Positions 1-4,702 of a stretch of DNA of 5,892 nt are shown in pieces. Source of the DNA: Acidobacteriota bacterium. GTDB lineage: Bacteria > Acidobacteriota > Terriglobia > Terriglobales > Acidobacteriaceae. The position numbers and the translations under genes are program-made. How positions within the stretch are numbered: the first letter of the stretch is position 1; each line of letters begins with the position of its first letter. The stretch is taken from positions 1 to 5,892 of the forward strand of contig JAJXXG010001110.1 of NCBI GenBank assembly GCA_021781255.1, in the 5' to 3' direction. The notes beneath the pieces were generated by a model. It saw only the letters and a list, made by a program, of their open reading frames with translations. It did not search any database and had not been told where the DNA came from.

Positions 1-643
1 AGACCAGATGGCCACCTGACCACAGAATATTGGCAGCGACGATGATCGCGACCAGGGGATCGAATGGCTTCCAGTGCGTCATCAGGACCAGCGCCAGTCC
101 GCCCACAACGCCAAAGCTTGTCCAACTATCGGTGAGGACGTGCTTGCCGTTGGCTTCGAGGATCAGGGAGTTTGTCCGGCGTCCTGTACGGATGAGGTAA
201 TAACCGAGCCCGGCATTGAGAACTGCAGCGATCAGGATCACCGCGACTCCCGACCCGAGCCGCTGCAAATGAATCCCGGCCATCCAATCACGGATCGACT
301 CTGCGAGAATCGCAACCGCGGCCACGATGATCAAGGCGCCTTCAAAACCGGCAGAGAAAAATGTGATGCGCTCGTAGCCGTAGTGAAAGTGGCTGGAGGC
401 CGGCCTTGTGCTGAGACGAAGACTGAAGCTTGCAAAGCCCACCGCAATCACATGAATGACGGATTCAGCGGCGTCAGAGAGGATGGCGGCCGAGTGGGTC
501 ATGGCGTAGGCAGCCGTCTTGCCGATCAGCATGGCAAAGCCAACAAACAGCGAGAGACGCATGGCGAGCTGCGTATCGTGCAACTCTTGCGCATCTCTCG
601 GCGCAGTGTGGCTGTCAATCTCGAGATTGGACACCTTGTTCAC
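1..643 (-). CDS. Cation diffusion facilitator (CDF) family metal transporter, 3' end outside the window
   Basis: This is an inner-membrane divalent metal/proton antiporter that exports zinc-type cations, as known for the CDF family. Translated from GTG at 643 it gives 214 residues and then leaves the window. Visible features are a polar N-terminus (1-26), hydrophobic TM1 (about 27-48), TM2 (about 50-75) with SDAAESVIHV, the conserved cytoplasmic loop RPASSHFHYGYER (80-92), TM3 (95-115), TM4 (about 131-151) and TM5 (about 163-188) with the metal-site pair H168-xxx-D172 in GKHVLTD. The TM2 pair aligns as E60-xxx-H64, unlike the usual H/D-xxx-D. The missing part would be TM6 and the cytoplasmic C-terminal domain. 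Start choice is uncertain: an AGGGCGGAG ribosome-binding site lies 6 nt before an in-frame TTG at 649 but 12 nt before the GTG. The in-frame stop at 665-667 limits extension. The family call is firm; the exact metal is not known. Confidence 0.92.
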   Translation of the reverse strand, partial: MNKVSNLEIDSHTAPRDAQELHDTQLAMRLSLFVGFAMLIGKTAAYAMTHSAAILSDAAESVIHVIAVGFASFSLRLSTRPASSHFHYGYERITFFSAGFEGALIIVAAVAILAESIRDWMAGIHLQRLGSGVAVILIAAVLNAGLGYYLIRTGRRTNSLILEANGKHVLTDSWTSFGVVGGLALVLMTHWKPFDPLVAIIVAANILWSGGHLV

Positions 644-660
644 TGCCAACGGGGACTCCG

Positions 661-980
661 CCCTTTAATATCTTTCCACCGAATCATGATGCAGACTTGG
701 AAATCATCGAAAACTATGCGCCCATATTACAAGAAATCGAATACGAAGAAATCCAAAACTCCTGCCTCGAATATGCTCGGCGATTTCCAGCAAAATGCGC
801 AATCAACCTCGGCCCGGTGCAGCTCCTTGGCCATTTGATCCAGATGACGTTCGATCCGATCCAAATTCTGGATGGGGCTGCAATGGCGACCTCACGGAAT
901 ACACAAAACGCTGCCCCAACGGCCACACGTCATATCTGCACTATGATCCGGAAACAAAGTACGGCGAAGGGCCGCATTGG
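661..980 (+). pseudogene. Unrecognised coding remnant, apparently frameshifted
   Basis: I do not recognise this sequence. Two adjacent reading frames look protein-like in turn. The first (from about 661 to about 800) reads as an acidic stretch containing EIIENYAPILQEIEYEE and then LEYARRFPAKC. The second (from ATG 795) reads through DPDDVRSDPNSGWGC and CPNGHTSYLHYDPETKY to GEGPHWD. A single frameshift near 790-830 would join them, so a broken gene is likely. The Cys/His/Trp-rich ending with HYDP and GPHWD resembles the style of polymorphic or Rhs-associated toxin C-termini. That is only an impression from composition and I would not name it so. The second frame continues without a stop into the HxlR remnant. 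It sits just upstream of the divergent CDF gene. Confidence 0.3.
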
Positions 981-1172
981 GACGGAATTGTAAAGCGCCG
1001 AATCTATGCCAGCGTTCCACCCAAGGTGGAATACTCGCTGACGGCCCTTGGGCGGTCTCTGTGCAACCTGGTCGAGGGAATTTGCGGATGGGCAGAGGCT
1101 AACATCGAGCAAGTGCAGGCAGCGCGCAAGGTGGACGCCCAAACTCCGGGCGACGAATCAGTGCCACAGTAA
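981..1172 (+). pseudogene. HxlR-family (winged-helix) transcriptional regulator, C-terminal remnant
   Basis: HxlR/DUF24 proteins are small DNA-binding winged-helix regulators of about 110-130 residues. About 63 residues of the C-terminal half are present here: DGIVKRRIYASVPPKVEYSL matches the beta-hairpin wing that follows the recognition helix. TALGRSLCNLVEGICGWAEAN matches the closing helix that mediates dimerisation. The N-terminal half, with the CPVE-type start and the recognition helix, is absent. No frame upstream encodes it, so the fragment cannot bind DNA in the normal way. The junction falls exactly at the DG that opens the wing. The frame is open across the junction from ATG 795, so a 125-residue chimeric ORF (795-1172) exists on paper. 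It ends at TAA 1170-1172. Confidence 0.75.
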
Positions 1173-1203
1173 CGCCTTCAGTCGAGGCCGGTGACAAGGG
1201 AGC

Positions 1204-1519
1204 GAAAGATCAATCGACTTTGAGCGTAAATGCATCTGGATCGTGGAAGTAGTGAATAACAGCCGCATTCACACGCCGAAGTTTCATCGCAGTAATCGGC
1301 CGATCCCGCTTACCGCGGAGGATATGGAGCGGCTGCGAAAGTATCTCGCCAAGCGGCCGGATGCATCGCCTGACGATTGGGTCTTTCCCAGCAAGCGAGT
1401 CAAGGGCCCACGGCAGTACGCGACCATCATGACCAAGAAAATTCAACCCAAGGCGAAGAATCTTGGCCTGCCCCACGTTCCATGGCGCTTGCCCCGGCAT
1501 TGGCATGCCACCCTTCTCG
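1204..1519 (+). pseudogene. Tyrosine recombinase (phage-type integrase) catalytic-domain remnant
   Basis: This is a piece of a DNA strand-exchange enzyme of the tyrosine recombinase family. It begins within the catalytic domain at IDFERK and continues through a beta-hairpin with the probable active-site lysine (HTPKFHRSNRPIPL). It then shows a spacer helix (AEDMERLRKYLAKRP), DDWVFPSKR, and box II as WRLPRHWHATLL, where family members usually have H-x-L-R-H-x-H-A-T. The first histidine is replaced by R. The upstream core-binding domain and first catalytic Arg are absent, as are the downstream His and the nucleophilic Tyr. The sequence stops resembling an integrase at about 1519 and gives way to an IS3 transposase fragment at about 1545. 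It is only distantly similar to the intact integrase at 4699-5712, so it marks a separate, older element. Confidence 0.78.
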
Positions 1520-1544
1520 GTCCAACTTCCCGTTCCCGTGGTGC

Positions 1545-1943
1545 TATGGCCCAGAATTCGTTGCCAGGGAACTGCGCAAGTGGCTGGCCAAGACCGGAGC
1601 CAAGACCCTTTACATCGAACCCGGCTCTCCGTGGGAGAACGGCTATTGTGAGAGTTTCAACTCCAAGCTGCGCGATGAGTTCTTGAACGGGGAAATCTTC
1701 TATTCACTGAAAGAGGTGCGGGTGCTGGCTGAAAGATGGCGCATCTACTACAACACGGAAAGGCCGCATTCTTCGTTGGGCTACCGACCTCCAGCACCGG
1801 CAGCTTGGCAGACTGAAACTTTGCAGGGGCATGGAAACGTGGAAAGCAAAAAACGCTTCCCACTTTCCCACACCCCCTACTACTGCGACTGGCAAATAAC
1901 ACCTTTGCCAGTTGACAGGCTCCGGAGAAATTGGACCAATTGA
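1545..1943 (+). pseudogene. IS3-family transposase (OrfB) 3' fragment, first IS copy
   Basis: This is the C-terminal third of an IS3-family DDE transposase with an rve-type integrase core. It opens at GPEFVA, which in intact proteins directly follows the second catalytic Asp (DNGPEF). It continues through EPGSPWENGYCESFNSKLRDEF, which carries the third catalytic acid (Glu in CESFN). The typical tail NTERPHSSLGYRPPAP follows. The first two Asp residues, orfA and the left end of the element are gone, so it is dead. After PPAPAAW the frame runs on for about 45 atypical residues to TGA 1941-1943, probably over the IS right end. GAGAAATTGGACCA (ending at 1938) could be the right terminal repeat, since its complement starts TGG, but no left partner exists to confirm this. 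The sequence differs clearly from the complete IS3 element that follows within a few bases. Confidence 0.88.
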
Positions 1944-1945
1944 AA

Positions 1946-1959
1946 TGTTAGTCTTCGGC
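1946..1959 (+). repeat. Left terminal inverted repeat of the complete IS3 element
   Basis: TGTTAGTCTTCGGC is the exact reverse complement of 3108-3121. Similarity stops on the inner side after GGC and on the outer side immediately. It lies 36 bp upstream of the orfA start and only a few bases after the end of the older IS3 fragment. Confidence 0.93.
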
Positions 1960-1994
1960 CATAGCCGAGCCTTTGCAGGCGGAGGAAATGGCAG

Positions 1995-2261
1995 ATGAAG
2001 AAGAAGCGGTTTTCTGTGGAGCAGATGGTCGGAGTGTTGAAGCAGGCCGAGGTAGGGGTACCCGTGGCGGAAGTGATTCGGAAGGCCGGAATCAGCGAAC
2101 AGACGTTCTATCGATGGAAAAAGCAATACGTGGGCCTGGAGTCAGACCAGGTCCGGGAGATGAAGCTGCTTCAGGATGAGAACGGCCGCCTGAAGCAGTT
2201 GGTTGCTGAGCTTAGTCTGGACAAGACGATGCTTCAGGATGTGCTGCGAAAAAAGTGGTAA
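1995..2261 (+). CDS. IS3-family transposase OrfA (DNA-binding HTH subunit)
   Basis: This 88-residue protein provides sequence-specific binding to the IS ends and, when made alone, can regulate transposition. Its basic N-terminus (MKKKRFS) is followed by a helix-turn-helix at about 22-42 (VPVAEVIRKAGISEQTFYRW), the classic HTH_Tnp_1 signature. A heptad-like leucine-rich helix (about 54-83, with L58, L59, L66, L69, L73, L80) probably acts as the dimerising leucine zipper. The start at ATG 1995 is supported by a GGAGG ribosome-binding site at 1981-1985, nine bases upstream. The last codons run CGA AAA AAG TGG TAA and contain the frameshift heptamer, and the end overlaps orfB by 7 bp. Length is normal for the family and no damage is visible. 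Confidence 0.94.
   Translation: MKKKRFSVEQMVGVLKQAEVGVPVAEVIRKAGISEQTFYRWKKQYVGLESDQVREMKLLQDENGRLKQLVAELSLDKTMLQDVLRKKW
2249..2255 (+). promoter_or_regulatory. Programmed -1 frameshift slippery site A AAA AAG
   Basis: The heptamer AAAAAAG is in the correct phase for orfA (codons CGA AAA AAG), so both tRNAs can slip back one base. They then continue into orfB at the codon at 2255. The orfA stop follows two codons later (2259-2261). A short GC-rich potential hairpin (GCCG tcg CGGC, 2263-2273) lies downstream and could stimulate pausing. The slip would yield an OrfAB fusion of about 369 residues, the active transposase in this family. Confidence 0.85.
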
Positions 2262-3103
2262 AGCCGTCGCGGCGCCGGCCGTTGGTCAACTATCTCTGTG
2301 ACCACTACCGGGCCAGCGAACGCCATGCTTGTCGAGTGTTGCATATCGGTCGCGGCACCTATCGCTACAAGAGCCATCACAACGAGTGGCCTGAACTACG
2401 TGCACGAATCCGTGAGATCGCACAAAGTCGAGTCCGCTATGGTTACCGGAAGATCCTGGTCCTGTTGCGCCGCGAGGGCTGGCAAGTGGGCAAGCACCTG
2501 GTTTATCGGCTGTACAAGGAAGAAGGGCTTGCCTTGAAAAGACGGCCCCAGAAGCGACGCAAGGCAGTGCGGCATCGAAAAGAGCGGTTCCATCCAACTG
2601 CACCGAACCAGGCTTGGAGCATCGATTTCGTGGCTGATCAGCTGCAGGACGGTCGTCGGTTCAGATCGCTGACCGTGGTAGATGTATTTACCCGGGAAAG
2701 CGTGGCCATCGAAGCAGGACAGAGTCTACGAGGAGAAGACGTGGTGCGAACCATGAACAAGCTGAAGCAGCAAGGCAGAACACCAAAGCTGCTGTTCTGC
2801 GATAACGGCAGTGAATTCAGCGGTCAAGCCATGGACTTATGGGCTTACCAGAACGGTGTGAAGATCGACTTCTCCCGGCCAGGAAAGCCGACAGACAACG
2901 CCTTCGTCGAATCGTTCAACGGCACCTTTAGGGACGAGTGCCTGAATGTCCACTGGTTCGAAAACCTGGTCGAGGCAAAACAGCTCATCGAAGCTTGGCG
3001 TCTGGAATACAATGAGAGTCGTCCTCACAGGGCTCTCGAGAACCGAACACCGAGCGAATTTGCCAGTGAGTACGCGGCTAGCCATGGACTCACTGCAACA
3101 TAA
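2255..3103 (+). CDS. IS3-family transposase OrfB (DDE catalytic domain)
   Basis: This is the catalytic half of the IS3 transposase, which cuts and joins the IS ends by a copy-out/paste-in route through a DNA circle, as known for the family. The N-terminal region (about 20-60, CRVLHIGRGTYRYKS) is an HTH_21-like segment, and YGYRKILVLLRREG is typical of the linker. The rve core carries D124 (WSIDFVAD), D183 (FCDNGSEF) and E219 (NAFVESFNGTFRDECL), with exactly 35 residues between the last two, the expected DD(35)E spacing. The C-terminal YNESRPHRALENRTPSEFA is the usual tail. The listed start (GTG 2255) lies inside orfA and has no ribosome-binding site of its own, so expression is most likely by frameshifting. 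There are no stops or missing residues, so the gene looks intact. Confidence 0.95.
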   Translation: MVKPSRRRPLVNYLCDHYRASERHACRVLHIGRGTYRYKSHHNEWPELRARIREIAQSRVRYGYRKILVLLRREGWQVGKHLVYRLYKEEGLALKRRPQKRRKAVRHRKERFHPTAPNQAWSIDFVADQLQDGRRFRSLTVVDVFTRESVAIEAGQSLRGEDVVRTMNKLKQQGRTPKLLFCDNGSEFSGQAMDLWAYQNGVKIDFSRPGKPTDNAFVESFNGTFRDECLNVHWFENLVEAKQLIEAWRLEYNESRPHRALENRTPSEFASEYAASHGLTAT

Positions 3104-3107
3104 ACCT

Positions 3108-3121
3108 GCCGAAGACTAACA
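3108..3121 (-). repeat. Right terminal inverted repeat of the complete IS3 element
   Basis: GCCGAAGACTAACA is the exact reverse complement of the left end at 1946-1959. It begins 4 bp after the orfB stop codon (TAA 3101-3103) and is followed by unrelated gene-poor DNA. Confidence 0.93.
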
Positions 3122-3385
3122 ATACGCTTGGTACAGAAAACCCGGTCTCCTCACCAGTTGCGCTACACTAACTCTTCCACTGGTACAAAATATCGGGCAG
3201 GCCACTCTTTCGTCACGACAATCGACGATATTTCGCAAGCCGGAGTCCGCATAGCGAATAGGCGAAGTCGCACGTTCTTTTCTCAGCTGACGCCAAATCG
3301 CTCGTCCAGTCCAGAATTTTGTCAACATGCATCAAGTTGACGGGAAACGGCCTAGCTGTACAAGTGTCCGCTGGGGATCTGTAGA

Positions 3386-3456
3386 GGCACACCTGGCGTG
3401 CGGTTCGGCAGATTCCCTCTGACTCCAACGTTCTGAGGCCTGGAATCAGGTGTGCC
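3386..3456. repeat. Perfect 10-bp inverted repeat enclosing a nested stem
   Basis: GGCACACCTG (3386-3395) is the exact reverse complement of CAGGTGTGCC (3447-3456). Within the 51-nt loop, ATTCC (3412-3416) pairs with GGAAT (3442-3446), directly stacked on the outer stem. CTC (3417-3419) can pair with GAG (3435-3437). The result is a compact, bulged long hairpin. No T-run follows, so it is not an obvious terminator, and its role is unknown. Confidence 0.6.
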
Positions 3457-3691
3457 GTAGACTGTGCCATGTCGCGCGAACACAAATGCGTCAAATCAAT
3501 GTTTTAGATGACCAGACTGAGGTGCTTCCGTGCGGGCATATTTTATAGGTAAGTGCTTGACTCTATATCGGTGGTCCCCGGCGGTTCAATTTCCGATATG
3601 CTGATCCGGCATCAGCGAGCCAGATTCGAACCACTGTGCGTCTCAAGATTCTGCGTGTCGGCGGGTGTGCGAAAAGTGTGCGTGCTGATAT

Positions 3692-3766
3692 TGCAAAGGG
3701 ATTGCAGCGCTCGCGGTTTTCTGTCCAACTGGGCACCGCATGTACGGAGCTTTGCATGCCGCGAGC
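3692..3766. repeat. Overlapping inverted repeats (alternative hairpins)
   Basis: GCTCGCGG (3709-3716) is the exact reverse complement of CCGCGAGC (3759-3766). TGCAAAG (3692-3698) is the exact reverse complement of CTTTGCA (3750-3756), and GCATG (3738-3742) of CATGC (3755-3759). These pairings share bases and exclude one another in part. No coding function explains them, and chance remains possible for the shorter ones. Confidence 0.4.
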
Positions 3767-3927
3767 CTTGAATTGAATCGTCGTTTAATGCGTGACAAAA
3801 GGGCGCAGGCGGGTTTCGACTCACACTCAGCAAGGAAAGCATGTCGAAAGACGATGGGCGAACACGCTCGCGATCCCTGAACCAGATTCGGAGCGAGTGC
3901 TTGATCCCCTGATCTGAGCAATCTCCG

Positions 3928-3955
3928 TGCTATAGTAAATCCGCCTTGCTATAGT
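3928..3955 (+). promoter_or_regulatory. Tandem TGCTATAGT motifs: extended -10 promoter(s) or operator pair
   Basis: The 9-mer TGCTATAGT occurs at 3928-3936 and again at 3947-3955, 19 bp apart. Each copy fits an extended -10 box (TGn TATAGT) reading towards the HTH gene about 430 bp downstream. No good -35 hexamer is present at 16-18 bp for either copy. A pair of recognition half-sites for a repressor is an equally good reading. The call rests only on the repeat and its resemblance to a -10 element. Confidence 0.35.
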
Positions 3956-4385
3956 TTTTCGGGAGAATTTGGGCTAAAGATGCTAATTAATGCGACAAAT
4001 GCGACTCATGAGAATCGCGGCAAGATACTCAATCATTTAGATTTATGTCTGGAATCAAGGAGTTGGCAAGAAACCTGGCGGAGAGAGGGGGATTCTCAAC
4101 ACGGCCCCCTACGTTTCAATGTTCAAGTTAAGCGGCCTCTCCTAGCACAGATTAGCCTGCTCGAGTTCCCTGTGTTTGACTGCTGACTCTCAAGATTCCC
4201 TTCCGGCTCGTATTCGAGACAGCTCGGGGTTACCTAAGTGATTCGTCTCATCGCCTCGTCACAGACAACCTCGCGCACTCCACATAAACTGCACTACACA
4301 CGGCCGGAGCCCTTTTTCGTCAACGGAGTCGGCTCCCTCCAGAATCGCTGAGTCAAGCCGGACTTTTCAGCGAACACTCAACAAC

Positions 4386-4670
4386 ATGAGGCCATGTCGG
4401 CAATTCTTGATTTCGGAGAATTGTTTGAAACAGAAAGAGGAACAAACGGAGGGGCCACGGCTCCTCCACAAACCGGAGGCGCAACGGCTCCTCCATCCTA
4501 GGGAAGAATCAGCGTGGATGCTCGGAATCAGCGTGCGGGCGCTGGACTACCTGATCGCTAACAAACAGTTGGCCACGAGACGGATTGGTGGACGGGTATT
4601 GATCCCTCATAGTGAACTGGTTCGGTTCGCAAGAGCTGACCATTTCGACCCAATCTCGGTGGCAGCTTAA
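4386..4670 (+). CDS. Excisionase-like small HTH DNA-binding protein
   Basis: This is a small protein with a MerR/excisionase-type winged HTH (HTH_17-like), a fold used by recombination directionality factors that bind attachment DNA and steer integrases toward excision. The domain covers about residues 35-82: LLHPREESAWMLGISVRALD forms the HTH, and RRIGGRVLIPHSELVRFAR is the wing with the characteristic R-I-G-x-R-V-L-I-P pattern. Residues 1-34 are not part of the domain and are encoded over a tandem DNA repeat. The start is uncertain: ATG 4386 has no clear ribosome-binding site, while TTG 4425 has GGAG six bases upstream and would give an 81-residue protein. It converges on the integrase gene, with which it probably works. 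A role as excisionase rather than general regulator is inferred from domain and location. Confidence 0.75.
   Translation: MRPCRQFLISENCLKQKEEQTEGPRLLHKPEAQRLLHPREESAWMLGISVRALDYLIANKQLATRRIGGRVLIPHSELVRFARADHFDPISVAA
4442..4495 (+). repeat. Two tandem 27/28-bp direct repeats, each with an internal hairpin
   Basis: Unit 1 (4442-4468) and unit 2 (4468-4495) both run from ACAAAC through GGAGG to ACGGCTCCTCCA (CACGG in unit 1, AACGG in unit 2). They differ by one inserted base and two substitutions. Each unit can fold GGAGG against CCTCC; in unit 1 the stem extends to GGAGGgGCC/GGCtCCTCC. The repeat lies inside the 5' part of the HTH gene. It makes the protein partly repetitive (RLLHKPE then RLLHPRE). 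Confidence 0.75.
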
Positions 4671-4674
4671 CCAT

Positions 4675-4702
4675 TTGAGGCCGGGAGCGCTACCGGCCTC
4701 AA
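4675..4702. terminator. Bidirectional hairpin between convergent xis-like and integrase genes
   Basis: TTGAGGCCGG (4675-4684) pairs perfectly with CCGGCCTCAA (4693-4702) around an 8-nt loop. It begins four bases after the HTH gene's stop and includes the integrase stop codon (4699-4701, minus strand). There is no long T-run, so it may act as a hairpin block or need Rho. Its placement between two converging genes supports a shared terminator role. Confidence 0.6.

Larger units (their letters stand above)
1946..3121 (+). mobile_element. Complete IS3-family insertion sequence (1176 bp)
   Basis: The element is bounded by perfect 14-bp terminal inverted repeats TGTTAGTCTTCGGC (1946-1959) and GCCGAAGACTAACA (3108-3121), with the 5'-TG...CA-3' ends usual for the family. 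Inside are orfA (1995-2261) and orfB (2255-3103) in the -1 frame, joined by an A AAA AAG slippery heptamer, so the fused OrfAB transposase can be made. Length, gene order and catalytic residues are all as expected, so it may still be active. The flanks (GAAA before, ATAC after) do not show a 3-5 bp target duplication. Either it arose by one-ended or adjacent-deletion events, or a flank has since been lost. I cannot assign the subgroup or isoform name without a database. Confidence 0.94.
3122..4385. other. 1.26-kb gene-poor region between the IS and the HTH gene
   Basis: I see no convincing gene on either strand. The open frames present are 60-95 codons, overlap one another in several frames, lack ribosome-binding sites, and match no family I recognise. 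The best of them (3980-4186, plus) has only a distant GGGAGAA upstream and an undistinguished product. The region does hold ordered non-coding structure, listed separately: a 10-bp inverted repeat at 3386-3456, an 8-bp one at 3709-3766, and a repeated TGCTATAGT at 3928-3955. Smaller hairpins occur at 3600-3616 (GCTGAT/ATCAGC) and 4306-4336 (GGAGCC/GGCTCC). It could be decayed coding DNA, or a regulatory or structured-RNA region of the integrative element. Confidence 0.6.

Noticed and set aside
74..838. Long plus-strand open frame of 254 codons
   Set aside because: It is the antisense shadow of the CDF transporter, whose minus-strand translation shows clear family motifs; the plus-strand product resembles nothing.
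3116..3340. Overlapping 70-codon ORFs on both strands after the IS
   Set aside because: They are mutually antisense and without ribosome-binding sites. The minus-strand product contains VAQLVRRPG, the typical false translation of a tRNA D-arm.
3617..3640. T-loop-like GGTTCGAATC on the minus strand
   Set aside because: The flanking bases do not form a T-stem, and no acceptor or anticodon arm can be placed; it also does not match the 3' end of the tRNA-Leu, so it is not a second att copy.
3553..3921. Several 64-92 codon ORFs on both strands
   Set aside because: Three minus-strand frames and one plus-strand frame overlap the same bases, none with family similarity or start signals. Chance open frames in GC-rich DNA explain them.
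3980..4186. 68-codon plus-strand ORF downstream of the tandem TGCTATAGT motif
   Set aside because: It has no ribosome-binding site at a usable distance, no recognisable domain, and an undistinguished composition. I mention it only as part of the gene-poor region.
4306..4336. GGAGCC/GGCTCC inverted repeat with a T-run in the loop
   Set aside because: Six base pairs with 19 bases between them and a competing hairpin (GGAG/CTCC) is too weak to call a terminator or operator.
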